Shown: positions 14,637 through 24,015, numbered from the stretch's first letter. The stretch is 61,911 nucleotides of DNA from Pseudomonadota bacterium (GCA_030917925.1 JAUPTV010000125.1:1-61911); one strand, 5' to 3'. Numbers and translations: made by a program. Notes: generated from the letters alone by a model not told the origin.

Positions 14637-16547
14637 ATGAGCAATGTATCGCAACCAGTATGCAGAACTGTAGAGAGAGTCACTAAGCCACTATTAAAGT
14701 GGGCCGGTGGAAAGACTCAGCTTTTAGCCGATATTATCCCAAAAATCCCTAAGAAATATGGTCGCTATATCGAGCCTTTTTTCGGGGGCGGCGCTGTTTT
14801 CTTTGCAGTATGCCCAGAAGGCGGAATTATTGCAGATAGTAATCCAGAACTGGTTAATCTCTATCGCGCTGTTGCTGAGGATGTTGATGGTGTTATAGCA
14901 CAGCTTTTCCACTATGAAAATACTGAAGAATTTTTCTATGTTGTTCGTTCTTTAGACTGGGCGAAGTTACCAGAGGTTGAAGCGGCAGCGCGCACGATTT
15001 TTTTAAATAAAACTTGTTTCAATGGTCTGTATCGTGTCAATAAATCAGGGCAATTTAATGTGCCATTTGGTCGGTATAAAAATCCTAAAATTGTCGATGT
15101 AGAAACTCTAAAATTAGCTTCTGAATTGCTTAGTAAAACCACAATTATTTGTGGTGACTATAAGAACGTTTTAAGAGAAAACGCCCAATCTGGCGATTTT
15201 ATCTTTGTTGATCCCCCTTACCTGCCCGTTTCTGCGTATTCCGACTTCAAGCGATATACTAAAGAGCAGTTTTACGAAGAGGATCATGTCGAACTCGCTG
15301 CCGAGGTACAGCGCCTGCATGAATTGGGTTGCCATGTTATTTTGACTAACTCGAATCACCCACTCGTACATGAGCAGTACCGGAATTTTACTGTTGAAGT
15401 AGTGAAAACAAAGCGGCATATCTCATGCAATGGGAAAGGCAGAGCGGGTGAGGATATCATTGTCACTATTCCACCTAAACCACGCTTTAATCTTCGCTTA
15501 GTTCCAGCGCCACTACTACCGCAAGCTTTGCAATATCCATCGACCCGTTACATGGGTTCAAAAAACAAGCTATTAACAGAACTTTGGGCGGTCGCTTCAC
15601 AATTTTCGTTTGATACAGCAATCGATCTATTTTCTGGCTCAGGTGTCGTTGGTTATATGTTGAAATCTCACGGTAAGGCGGTAGTCAGCAACGATTATAT
15701 GGTGATGTCCACCACGTTTGCTAAAGCCATGATTGAGAACAACAGCATGACTCTTTCGAAGGACGAGGCATTAGCATTGCTTGAGCCGAAAAATCCAGTT
15801 GATCATTTTGTCGAAACTAAATTTCACGGCCTGTATTTCAGCGATGATGATAACCGCTTGATTGATATATTGCGTGCTAATATCAAAGCCATAAAGAATT
15901 CATACAAACGGGCTATCGCGATGTCTGCATTAATTCGGGCCTGTCTAAAAAAACGTCCTCGCGGTATCTTTACTTATGTGGGGCATCGGTATGACGATGG
16001 ACGAAAGGATCTGCTGATGACGTTCCACGCCCAGTTTCTTGAAGCGGTTGATAGGGTGAATGCTGCAGTGTTCGATAACGGTCAGAAAAACAAGGCGCGC
16101 AACGGTGATGCGATGACTTTGCAGTCTCGTGAATCTGGTTTAGTCTACATCGATCCACCCTATTACTCACCTTTATCTGATAACGAGTATGTGCGTCGCT
16201 ATCACTTCGTTGAAGGTTTGGCGCGTGATTGGGAGGGCGTAGAAATACAGGAACACACAGTTACCAAAAAATTCAAATCATATCCTACCCCGTTTTCTTC
16301 ACGTAAGGGCGCTGTGGAAGCTTTCGATGCACTTTTTAGGCGATTCCGAGAAAGTGTTCTTGTAGTCTCCTATTCTTCCAACAGTCAGCCAACCCTGGAT
16401 GAAATGGTTGTTATTATGGCAAAGTACAAGCGCCATGTCGAAGTTGTACCGGTTGATTATAAGTATTCCTTCGGCAACCAAAAACACAAGGTTGGCGATA
16501 ATAATAACAACGTGTGTGAATATTTTTTTGTCGGTTATCAAAGGTGA
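14637..16547 (+). CDS. Two-domain D12-class N6-adenine methyltransferase (M.FokI-like fusion)
   Basis: Predicted DNA adenine methyltransferase of 636 residues built from two complete Dam-type domains. Domain 1 has LLKWAGGKTQLL, PFFGGGAVFF and catalytic DPPY at 192-195. Domain 2 has YMGSKNKLL, DLFSGSGVVGYML and DPPY at 506-509. Type IIS enzymes such as M.FokI are built this way, each half methylating one strand of an asymmetric site. No restriction endonuclease gene lies on either side, so it appears solitary. Its base composition is clearly lower in GC than its neighbours. It sits exactly between two zinc operons, ending 7 nt before the next start codon. Horizontal acquisition is likely. AGGAAG precedes the start. 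Confidence 0.9.
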   Translation: MSNVSQPVCRTVERVTKPLLKWAGGKTQLLADIIPKIPKKYGRYIEPFFGGGAVFFAVCPEGGIIADSNPELVNLYRAVAEDVDGVIAQLFHYENTEEFFYVVRSLDWAKLPEVEAAARTIFLNKTCFNGLYRVNKSGQFNVPFGRYKNPKIVDVETLKLASELLSKTTIICGDYKNVLRENAQSGDFIFVDPPYLPVSAYSDFKRYTKEQFYEEDHVELAAEVQRLHELGCHVILTNSNHPLVHEQYRNFTVEVVKTKRHISCNGKGRAGEDIIVTIPPKPRFNLRLVPAPLLPQALQYPSTRYMGSKNKLLTELWAVASQFSFDTAIDLFSGSGVVGYMLKSHGKAVVSNDYMVMSTTFAKAMIENNSMTLSKDEALALLEPKNPVDHFVETKFHGLYFSDDDNRLIDILRANIKAIKNSYKRAIAMSALIRACLKKRPRGIFTYVGHRYDDGRKDLLMTFHAQFLEAVDRVNAAVFDNGQKNKARNGDAMTLQSRESGLVYIDPPYYSPLSDNEYVRRYHFVEGLARDWEGVEIQEHTVTKKFKSYPTPFSSRKGAVEAFDALFRRFRESVLVVSYSSNSQPTLDEMVVIMAKYKRHVEVVPVDYKYSFGNQKHKVGDNNNNVCEYFFVGYQR

Positions 16548-16554
16548 TAGCATT

Positions 16555-17094
16555 ATGAAGAGATGGGCATCAAGCGTCATTGCACTCAGTTTATTCGGTA
16601 GCAGTCCCATGGTCCTGGCCGCCCAACCTCACGTCCATGGTGCGGGGACGCTGCAACTGGTTTTGGAAGGCAGCAACCTGAATGTTGAACTGCTTTTGCC
16701 GGCCATGGATGTCGTGGGCTTCGAACACGCCCCGAGAACCGCGAAGCATCAGGAGGCGGTCAAAACAGCGGTAGCGCTGCTGAAGGATTCGCGCAAGGCG
16801 TTGGAACTGCCCGCCGCTGCCCAATGCGCCATCGCGCCCGGCAAGGTCGAAAGTGCATTGCTGGAAACCCGGCAGGACCACGATCACCATGAGCATTCCG
16901 AGGAGGAAGCGCACGCCGATTTCGAAGTTGCTTACCGCTTCGACTGTCGTCATCCTGAATCGCTGAAATCACTCAAAGTGACCTTGTTCCAACACTTCCC
17001 GCGCCTGGAAAAGCTGGAGGTACAAAGCGTAACGCCCATTGGGCCAAAGAGTCAGCAGCTCGTACCGGGACAGGACACGATTCAACTTGACTGA
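16555..17094 (+). CDS. zrgA: ZrgA-like (DUF2796) exported zinc-associated protein
   Basis: Secreted protein of 179 residues with a signal peptide (MKRWASSVIALSLFGSSPMV, cleavage after LAA). The mature start QPHVHGAGTLQLVLEGS is the N-terminal hallmark of DUF2796. A His/Glu-rich patch, DHDHHEHSEEEAHADF, probably binds zinc. The family is named for Vibrio ZrgA, part of a second zinc uptake system. Its ribosome-binding sequence lies in the last codons of the methyltransferase gene. The next gene starts inside its 3' end. Its original promoter may have been displaced by the methyltransferase insertion. Confidence 0.88.
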   Translation: MKRWASSVIALSLFGSSPMVLAAQPHVHGAGTLQLVLEGSNLNVELLLPAMDVVGFEHAPRTAKHQEAVKTAVALLKDSRKALELPAAAQCAIAPGKVESALLETRQDHDHHEHSEEEAHADFEVAYRFDCRHPESLKSLKVTLFQHFPRLEKLEVQSVTPIGPKSQQLVPGQDTIQLD

Positions 17095-17824
17095 TGCACC
17101 TTTAACCGGATCGCCGGTATCCCCGGCAGTCGAGATCACTCAATTACGCTTTCGTTGGCAGACGGATCAACCTTGGGTGCTGGACATTCCTTCCTTCACC
17201 CTGGCTGCCGGCGAACGGCTGTTTCTGGCCGGGCCGAGCGGTTCCGGCAAAAGCACGTTGTTGTCATTGATCGCCGGCATCAGTGGGCCGCTTGAGGGAC
17301 AGGTGGCCGTACTCGGAACAGAGTTAACGACCTTATCCGGCCCGGCCCGCGACCACTTCCGCGCCGATCATCTGGGTGTGATCTTTCAGATGTTCAACCT
17401 GCTGCCCTATCTCACTGTGCTGGAGAACGTGACCCTGCCCTGCCGGTTTTCGGTTGACCGTCGATCCCGTGCGATAGCCATGGCCGGGTCGGTACCCGCC
17501 GAAGCACGCCGGTTGCTGGCGCATCTGGGCCTGAATGAACCCGGCCTGGAACACCGCGCCGCTGCCGAACTCTCCGTCGGACAACAACAGCGAGTCGCCG
17601 CCGCCCGCGCTTTGATCGGGCGACCGGCGCTGATTCTCGCCGATGAACCCACTTCCGCCCTGGATACTGACCGACGGCGGGACTTCATCGAGTTGCTACT
17701 CCAGGAATGCGCCAGTGTCGGCGCGGCGCTGCTGTTTGTCAGCCACGACCGGGCGCTGGAGAGACATTTTGATCGGGTAGTGGAGTGGCCTGCCTTGCCC
17801 TACGGCCTGGGGCGTGAAACGTGA
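17087..17824 (+). CDS. LolD/MacB-type ABC ATPase of the zrg operon
   Basis: ATP-binding subunit of 245 residues with Walker A GPSGSGKST, Q-loop VIFQMFNLLPYLTVLENV, signature LSVGQQQRV, Walker B LILADEPTSALD and LFVSHDRALE. It resembles LolD/MacB ATPases that partner with FtsX-type permeases, not importer ATPases. The best start is TTG 17087, overlapping the zrgA stop by 8 nt, because no ATG or GTG occurs in frame before the first strand. It overlaps the permease start by 4 nt. Confidence 0.88.
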   Translation: MTDAPLTGSPVSPAVEITQLRFRWQTDQPWVLDIPSFTLAAGERLFLAGPSGSGKSTLLSLIAGISGPLEGQVAVLGTELTTLSGPARDHFRADHLGVIFQMFNLLPYLTVLENVTLPCRFSVDRRSRAIAMAGSVPAEARRLLAHLGLNEPGLEHRAAAELSVGQQQRVAAARALIGRPALILADEPTSALDTDRRRDFIELLLQECASVGAALLFVSHDRALERHFDRVVEWPALPYGLGRET

Positions 17825-19080
17825 CCCTGTTCCCGCTGGCCGCCAAGAGTCTGTGGAACCGACGTCTCACCAGCGCTTTGGTGGTGATGTCCATTGCACT
17901 GAGCGTGACGCTGCTGTTGGGCGTGGAACGGTTGCGCACCCAGGCGCGTAGCAGTTTCGCCAATACCCTGTCAGGAACCGATCTGATCATCGGCGCCCGG
18001 AGCAGTCCCATCAATCTGTTACTGTACAGCGTGTTTCGGATCGGCGATCCCACGAATAATGTGCGCTGGGCCAGTTTTCAGGCCATCGCCGCCCATCCAC
18101 AAATCGCCTGGACCGTACCGTTATCGCTGGGCGATTCGCATCGGGGCTTTCGGGTGCTGGGGACGACCAGGGACTATTTTCAATATTATCGCTATGGCCG
18201 CAGCCAACGCTTGCAGTGGGTCGAAGGTCGTGAATTCGTGGAGGTGTTCGATGCAGTCCTCGGCGCGGAAGTGGCCGAGCGACTGGGTTACCGATTGGGG
18301 CAGTCCATGGTGATCGCCCATGGCGCGGGCGAAGTCAGTTTTGCCCTGCACGACGACAAACCGTTTCGCGTAGTTGGCATCCTGGCACGCACCGGAACCC
18401 CCGTCGATCAAACCGTACATGTGAGCCTCGCGGGTATTGAAGCGATTCATGTCGATTGGCAAGGCGGTACGCCGATTCCAGGACAGCAGTTGTCCGCCGA
18501 GCAGGTGCGCCAGCTTGACCTGACACCCAAAACCATTACGGCGGTTCTGGTCGGCCTGAAATCCAAAACGGCTATTTTCCACATGCAGCGCGAGATCAAT
18601 GAATTTGCCGCCGAGCCACTGCTGGCCATTTTGCCGGGACTGACCTTGCAACAGCTTTGGGATATGCTGGGCGTGGCGGAAAATGCGCTACTCGTGGTCT
18701 CGGGATTGGTGGTGCTGGTCGGCTTGACAGTCATGCTCACCGCCTTGCTGACCGGACTCAACGAGCGACGGCGGGAAATGGCGATTCTGCGCGCTGTGGG
18801 GGCGCGACCGGGCCAAATCTTCACGCTGATGTTGGGTGAATCACTGGCGCTGACCCTGTGTGGCGCAGCGCTTGGGGTATTACTGCTGCAAGGAGGATTG
18901 CTCTGGGCTGGGCCGATTCTCGAAGGCCGTCTGGGACTGACCATTGCGGGTTGGCCGCCTTCGAACTATGAATGGAGGCTCTTGATGGCCGTGCTGGGCT
19001 GCGGGTTGTTGGCAGGACTCTTGCCCGCCTGGCGCGCTTATAGCTATTCCCTCGCTGATGGGATGACCCTGCGGATCTAA
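17821..19080 (+). CDS. FtsX-like ABC permease of the zrg operon
   Basis: Inner-membrane protein of 419 residues with MacB/FtsX topology. One helix lies near the N-terminus (LTSALVVMSIALSVTLLLGV), followed by a large periplasmic domain and three helices toward the C-terminus. The conserved RRREMAILRAVGARPGQIF region lies between the second and third helices. Such transporters act mechanically on periplasmic partners and do not pass a substrate through a channel. Start GTG 17821 overlaps the ATPase stop. Together with ZrgA and DUF3299 it forms a system repeatedly linked with zinc regulation. Confidence 0.88.
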   Translation: MTLFPLAAKSLWNRRLTSALVVMSIALSVTLLLGVERLRTQARSSFANTLSGTDLIIGARSSPINLLLYSVFRIGDPTNNVRWASFQAIAAHPQIAWTVPLSLGDSHRGFRVLGTTRDYFQYYRYGRSQRLQWVEGREFVEVFDAVLGAEVAERLGYRLGQSMVIAHGAGEVSFALHDDKPFRVVGILARTGTPVDQTVHVSLAGIEAIHVDWQGGTPIPGQQLSAEQVRQLDLTPKTITAVLVGLKSKTAIFHMQREINEFAAEPLLAILPGLTLQQLWDMLGVAENALLVVSGLVVLVGLTVMLTALLTGLNERRREMAILRAVGARPGQIFTLMLGESLALTLCGAALGVLLLQGGLLWAGPILEGRLGLTIAGWPPSNYEWRLLMAVLGCGLLAGLLPAWRAYSYSLADGMTLRI

Positions 19081-19083
19081 TCC

Positions 19084-19638
19084 ATGAACGGCTTTACTCG
19101 CCTGATCGTTTTGCTCGTGTCGCTACTCACTACCGGTTGTGACTCTTCACCGCAACCGCCGACTTCGACGCCCAGCGTCGAGGAGGCGCGCCTGCTCGAT
19201 TGGGACGAACTGATGCCGGCCGATTTTCAGCCGGGGGCGCTGTTCGAGGGCGTCGATTTGGCCAGTCTCGCTGACGGCGATCCGAAGGCTCAGGAACTCA
19301 TGGCTCAATTGCGGAAGCTTTGGGACGAGGCTCCCGTTGTAATCGCACTGGACGGAACGCGGGTTCGTCTACCCGGTTTTGCCATCCCTCTGGAAACGGA
19401 CGGGCAGTCCACCCGCCAGTTTCTGCTGGTGCCTTACTATGGGGCCTGCATCCACGTCCCGCCGCCGCCCCCTAACCAGACGGTATTGGTGGAAGCGCCT
19501 GCTGGTGTGCTGATTCATCGGGTTTTCGATGCCGTATGGGTGACTGGACGCTTGGCGGTCGAACCGGTCAACACGGGTTTGGCCAAGGCCGGCTACACCT
19601 TGACGGCCACTGAAGTGCGTCCCTACGATGCGAAATAG
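19084..19638 (+). CDS. DUF3299 lipoprotein
   Basis: Exported lipoprotein of 184 residues. The signal sequence ends in the lipobox LTTGC, with the lipidated Cys near residue 19. The body matches DUF3299: LDWDELMPADFQPG, then VRLPGFAIPLE and the Cys-His segment VPYYGACIHVPPPPPNQTV, which may bind metal. It follows the FtsX-type permease by 3 nt and closes the zrg operon. DUF3299 proteins usually accompany DUF2796 and this ABC pair. The molecular function is unproven. Confidence 0.85.
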   Translation: MNGFTRLIVLLVSLLTTGCDSSPQPPTSTPSVEEARLLDWDELMPADFQPGALFEGVDLASLADGDPKAQELMAQLRKLWDEAPVVIALDGTRVRLPGFAIPLETDGQSTRQFLLVPYYGACIHVPPPPPNQTVLVEAPAGVLIHRVFDAVWVTGRLAVEPVNTGLAKAGYTLTATEVRPYDAK

Positions 19639-19698
19639 TATTGCCGGGTGAGCATGGCCTTTGCGCAATCTAACAGAATCTGTTGGCCCGATTCCAAC

Positions 19699-20190
19699 TC
19701 ACCGGACGCCCTCCAGCCGCACCCGACCCTCCTGATCGACGATCCATATCCGACTAAACGCCCGGTCCGGCAATTTCACCAACAGACAAGGACTCGTCAT
19801 CACCTGCGTCTGCGCATAGCCGGGCAACGGCTCTCGCCATTCCACCCGCACGGTTAGCACGCCTTCCCGCACGGTTGCCGACGTGCCCGCCAGATTCAGT
19901 CCATAGCCGCCAGTGGTCTGCTGACCCATGGCGATCAGCAAAACCCCATCATGGGAAAAGTCCACGACTGGTAACGGCGGCGGCGTTATCTGCAAGTTCA
20001 TCATTTGCGCATACCGTCGCCGCCAGGCCGCAGCGTCAGCGATCCAGACCGTTTCCGGCTGTTCCAGACCGCTGCACTGACTGCTGGCGTACACTTTTTC
20101 CACCGGCAAGGCTTCATCCGGGGCGTGGTTAGCTCCGGCGCATCCCTGGAGCGCCAGCGCCGCCAGCATCGCCAGAGATAACCGGTTCAC
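19699..20190 (-). CDS. PrcB-domain lipoprotein paired with subtilase
   Basis: Lipoprotein of 163 residues. The signal peptide ends in LALQGC, and a C-terminal half resembles the PrcB_C domain (GVLLIAMGQQTTGGYGLNLA). In Treponema denticola the lipoprotein PrcB associates with the subtilisin-like protease PrtP (dentilisin). Here the gene overlaps the stop of a subtilase lipoprotein gene by 4 nt, so the two are translated together. A role in stabilising or regulating that protease is inferred from this arrangement. Confidence 0.75.
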   Translation of the reverse strand: MNRLSLAMLAALALQGCAGANHAPDEALPVEKVYASSQCSGLEQPETVWIADAAAWRRRYAQMMNLQITPPPLPVVDFSHDGVLLIAMGQQTTGGYGLNLAGTSATVREGVLTVRVEWREPLPGYAQTQVMTSPCLLVKLPDRAFSRIWIVDQEGRVRLEGVR

Positions 20191-22823
20191 CGGACCGTCC
20201 CCACCTGCCGGGTCTGGCTGCGAGACAACCCCTTACCCGTCGTCCCGTCTTCATCTTCAGATACGCTCTGAAAATCCGCCAGATTCACCGTATAACCGCT
20301 GACAAAATCAAGACCGCTCTGATCATGGTCAACCTTGATCTGCACCGGCTCATCGGTGGTCAGGTACGCGCCGCAGGATTCTCCAGCCTCGCAAATCAGA
20401 AAATTGTTGTTGGAATCGGAACCGGCAAAAATTTCATAGGTTCCCACGGGAATATCGCTGAATGTATAGGTATAGCCGCCATCCGTTTGCTGGGTCACGG
20501 TCGCGTCGGCTACGGTCTCGCCGGTATCGGGATGGGTCAGCAACACATATTGATAACCAATCGCCCCGGCGCTCAGATCATTCGCCACCTGCATAATCGC
20601 CTTGATCTGCACCGTATTCGCGCTGGAAGCCAGGGTCAGCGTCGCGCTGTACACGCCATCCGCCAGTTCCGCCCGGTTCACCGATACCGTGTAGATCCCG
20701 AGGCCGTTAGCGTCGATTTGCGTCGGCTCAACGCTCAACCAGCCCCCGGAATCTTCGGTGGGCGAATTCACGGTCAGGTTGCCCGTACCGCCATTTAGCA
20801 CGGTCAAGGTCTGGCTGTTCAATACCGTGCCGAAGTTCAGCGCTGACGGGCTGACCGCCAGAATGGGCGTCGGATCCACCGGCTGTTCACTCGCCGCCGC
20901 GACCGCTTGATAGGCGTTCAGCAAACCATAGCCAAACTGATCATCCCGACCCGTTACGCCGATATCTTCGGTCATCGCCCCACTAATTAACAGGTTATCA
21001 AACTGTTGCGGCGTTAGATTCGGCGCGCGCGCTTTCATTAAAGCCGCCACGCCAGCGACATGCGGGGCGGCCATCGACGTCCCCTGCCAGATGACATAAT
21101 CGTTCGCCAGCGTACCGCCTGCATCCGTGGCCACCGTACTCAACACCCCATCCGGCTTGCCATCGCCATTGAGATCAGTCGCGGTGTTACCACCGGGCGC
21201 AGCGACATCGATCCACGAACCGAAGTTTGAGTAGGAAGCCAGCGTCTTGCTCAGCGTCACTGCGCTCACCGCGATCACCCCGGAATAAGCCGCCGGATAA
21301 AAGCGCGTACTGGTTTGACTGTTACCAGCGGCGGCGACCACGATCACACCGGCCGCCCGCGCCTGGTCCAATGTCGCCTGTTCAGACGCCGCGCTACCCG
21401 TCGATCCCAAACTCAGGTTGATGACATCGGCCCGACGCGGCGGAAGCGTACCGGAATCATTGGACAGACCCGCGGCATAACGCACAGCTTGTTCAATATC
21501 GTACAGCGAACCGCCAAACCGGCCCACCGCCCGCAAGGGCATCACTTTGGCGCCAAACGCAACGCCCGCGACGCCGACGCTGTTATTCGTCGCTGCCGCC
21601 ACGGTGCCCGCCACATGCGTTCCATGGAAGGAACCGCTGCCATCCGGGTTGCTCCTGTCGCCCACATCCGTGGGATCAGGGTCGATGCCATCGCCATCCA
21701 AAGCATTGCCTGGATCTTTAATTAAGTCATAGCCGGCGACCAACTGTCCCTGCAAATCAGGATGACTCAGGACGATCCCGGTATCAATGACCGCGACGAT
21801 GGCGTCAGTGCCGGTGGTTAAATCCCAAGCCTGCGGCAAGCTCATCTGCGGATAGTGCCACTGGAACGAATAAAGGGGATCATTGGGAACTAACTGAGTG
21901 GCACGGAGATAATTCGGTGAAGCGCTCCGGATGGCGTTATCCCGATTCAGATCTTTGACCATACAGAGCGTTTCCAGCCGGACTTGCAGTTCCTCACTGG
22001 GGGGGATGGAACTCTCGGGCAGCACCGGCGGAATACATGCAGCGGCAGCGGTGGATTGCAGAAGTTCCCGATAGTCGTTGACGCTGACCAGACGACTGCG
22101 CTCTTGCGCTTCTTGCCGACTTTGCGCCGTGAGCTTGAGCGTGTGGGCGCGCGCCAGCGTCCCGGTTGTGGTTATGGCAGCGTTGTCCTGAAACTGCACG
22201 ACGGCTTCCCCGAGCACAAAGTGATCGCTGAGCCGCATCCCTTCGCTGGTCGCCGCCAACGATTGGCCGATAGTCAGCACATAATTGGAAGCGCCGCGCG
22301 TTGCCTGTACAACCACCAGGTAATCGCCACTCGTCTCGACGGTCAGCGACTCCACGCGACTCTGACTGACCGAAGCGTCGAGCAACTTCCCGGCAAGATC
22401 GTACAGGCCCAGATCCAGATCATTGCGAACGCCATCATTGGCGATGAACAGATTAAGCGCCTGATCCGCCAGCAGATTGACCCGGTAGAAGTCCATGCTG
22501 TCGCCGACAATGCGCGAACGTCCGGGCGGCCCGCTCCCAGGCTGGTTCGCATAACCGCCCAGTGTGACCGGGTTGGGGATGGGCTGGGCGTCCGCAACAG
22601 CATCGTTAGCCTGATAAGGCGCAGCAGGATCGTTCACATCGCTGTCAATTGCCGCGCCCGCCGCCGGGCGAACGACGCCACTCAGCGTGTATTTTTGCTC
22701 GGGTGGCGGCGGGGGGGGTGGAGACGGACTATCGCTGCCGCCCCCACCACCACAGGCTTGCAGCAGCAAACCGAATACCGTGCCTATCAACAAGGCGCGT
22801 CCGGAAATCGTCAGTTTCATCAA
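20187..22823 (-). CDS. Subtilisin-like (S8) serine protease lipoprotein
   Basis: Secreted peptidase of 878 residues with signal and lipobox (LLLQAC), then a Gly/Ser/Pro linker. A PPC-like beta domain covers about 105-190. The S8 catalytic domain covers about 310-640, with Asp in VIDTGIVLSHPD (near 347), His in HGTHVAGTVAA (near 401) and Ser in GTSMAAPHVAG (near 585). A BACON/immunoglobulin-like segment (LAVSPSALNFGTVLNS) and a carboxypeptidase-regulatory-like domain follow. It is probably anchored at the outer membrane facing outward. It is the first gene of a two-gene unit with the PrcB-domain lipoprotein. Confidence 0.92.
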   Translation of the reverse strand: MMKLTISGRALLIGTVFGLLLQACGGGGGSDSPSPPPPPPPEQKYTLSGVVRPAAGAAIDSDVNDPAAPYQANDAVADAQPIPNPVTLGGYANQPGSGPPGRSRIVGDSMDFYRVNLLADQALNLFIANDGVRNDLDLGLYDLAGKLLDASVSQSRVESLTVETSGDYLVVVQATRGASNYVLTIGQSLAATSEGMRLSDHFVLGEAVVQFQDNAAITTTGTLARAHTLKLTAQSRQEAQERSRLVSVNDYRELLQSTAAAACIPPVLPESSIPPSEELQVRLETLCMVKDLNRDNAIRSASPNYLRATQLVPNDPLYSFQWHYPQMSLPQAWDLTTGTDAIVAVIDTGIVLSHPDLQGQLVAGYDLIKDPGNALDGDGIDPDPTDVGDRSNPDGSGSFHGTHVAGTVAAATNNSVGVAGVAFGAKVMPLRAVGRFGGSLYDIEQAVRYAAGLSNDSGTLPPRRADVINLSLGSTGSAASEQATLDQARAAGVIVVAAAGNSQTSTRFYPAAYSGVIAVSAVTLSKTLASYSNFGSWIDVAAPGGNTATDLNGDGKPDGVLSTVATDAGGTLANDYVIWQGTSMAAPHVAGVAALMKARAPNLTPQQFDNLLISGAMTEDIGVTGRDDQFGYGLLNAYQAVAAASEQPVDPTPILAVSPSALNFGTVLNSQTLTVLNGGTGNLTVNSPTEDSGGWLSVEPTQIDANGLGIYTVSVNRAELADGVYSATLTLASSANTVQIKAIMQVANDLSAGAIGYQYVLLTHPDTGETVADATVTQQTDGGYTYTFSDIPVGTYEIFAGSDSNNNFLICEAGESCGAYLTTDEPVQIKVDHDQSGLDFVSGYTVNLADFQSVSEDEDGTTGKGLSRSQTRQVGTVR

Positions 22824-22921
22824 TGCCTCCCATCCTGTTCAAAAATTGAAAATTGATTTTGCCCACTCTGGCTTACAATAAGCGTTCATCGGGTCCCATC
22901 CATCAACAAGGCGATTTTTGC

Positions 22922-23533
22922 ATGAATTATCGATTTGAAGTCCTGAACAAAACCGTCGGTTATGATGGTTTCTTCCGCATGGAAAAATACCGGCTGCGCC
23001 ATGAGCTGTTCCAGGGCGGCTGGAGTCCCGATATTACCCGCGAATGCCTGGAGCGTGGTCATGCGGTGGCCGTTTTGCTGTATGACCCCGACCATGATCA
23101 AGTGGTTTTACTGGAACAGTTCCGGGTGGGGGCCTTGGATTTTCCGGGCGGTCCCTGGTTGTTGGAAATCGTCGCTGGAATTATGGACGATCCAGACGAG
23201 ACTGCCGAGGAAGTGGCGCAGCGTGAAACCGTTGAGGAAGCTGGTGGCGAGTTGCTGGATTTGCTGCCCATCTGCCATTACCTGGTCAGTCCGGGCGGTG
23301 CCTCTGAGAGCATCACCCTGTTCTGCGGACGGGTCGATGCGACCGGGATCGGCGGCATCCGGGGTTTGCCCGAAGAACACGAAGACATCCGTCTGCACGT
23401 TGTCTCTCGCAGCGAAGCGCTGGAATTTCTGTATGCGGGCCGGATCAACTCCGCCGCGCCGATTATCGCCCTGCAATGGCTGGAATTGAACCGGCTCAGG
23501 CTATTGGAACACTGGGGGCTGGTGCCCGGTTAA
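22922..23533 (+). CDS. nudF: NUDIX hydrolase, ADP-ribose pyrophosphatase type
   Basis: Cytosolic hydrolase of 203 residues that cleaves ADP-ribose to AMP and ribose 5-phosphate. The Nudix box runs G-x5-E-x7-RE-x2-EE-x-G, from GIMDDPDETAEEVAQ into RETVEEAGG at about 98-121. The N-terminal dimerisation strands and the segment YLVSPGGASESITLF match the NudF (YqiE) group. The start at ATG 22922 fits the family; the longer upstream frame adds non-homologous residues. It is divergent from the protease gene. Confidence 0.9.
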   Translation: MNYRFEVLNKTVGYDGFFRMEKYRLRHELFQGGWSPDITRECLERGHAVAVLLYDPDHDQVVLLEQFRVGALDFPGGPWLLEIVAGIMDDPDETAEEVAQRETVEEAGGELLDLLPICHYLVSPGGASESITLFCGRVDATGIGGIRGLPEEHEDIRLHVVSRSEALEFLYAGRINSAAPIIALQWLELNRLRLLEHWGLVPG

Positions 23534-23583
23534 ATCCACGTTAAATCCCCAGTCGTTGCAACCAGGGATCAGGCTGTGACGGT

Positions 23584-24015
23584 TTAAACCGCTGATGCCG
23601 CAGGCAGCGGCTGGCCCTCATCATCCAGCGGAATATCGCACCATTTTTCTTTCTGAATCCGCCGCAAGTCGAGAATCGACCGCGGGATCAGGATCAGCGC
23701 CGCCACGATCCAGGCGATCAGATGCCAAATCCAGCCGCCGCCGGGGATGAAGGTGGCAGCCACCACGAAAAAGCCGGTGATTCCGTAGAATCGGTAAGCG
23801 GCCTGTTGGGTATAGTGGCCTACCTTGGGATCGGGATGATGCCGGTTCATGGCATACACCAGCATTGAGGCCCCGAACCAGAAGATTAACAACGGAAAAG
23901 GCAACAGGATCGCGATCAAATTGCCATAATTCATCAAAGCAGCGGCCTGTTGGGCAGACGCCCCACGCGCCACCTTGCCAATCTCCGTGTTTTCGCTTTG
24001 CTCCGGTAAATTCAT
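23584..24015 (-). CDS. Small membrane protein of unknown function
   Basis: Hypothetical protein of 143 residues with three hydrophobic segments: LIAILLPFPLLIFWFGASML, YGITGFFVVAATFIP, and IWHLIAWIVAALILIP. The hydrophilic tail ends PLDDEGQPLPAASAV. The layout with YTQQAAYRFYGITG between helices recalls DUF4870-type proteins, but the similarity is too weak to assign. It faces nudF convergently. Confidence 0.6.
   Translation of the reverse strand: MNLPEQSENTEIGKVARGASAQQAAALMNYGNLIAILLPFPLLIFWFGASMLVYAMNRHHPDPKVGHYTQQAAYRFYGITGFFVVAATFIPGGGWIWHLIAWIVAALILIPRSILDLRRIQKEKWCDIPLDDEGQPLPAASAV

Noticed and set aside
14637-16547. A restriction endonuclease partner for the double methyltransferase
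   Set aside because: Both flanks are zinc genes; no nuclease-like frame was found within several kilobases.
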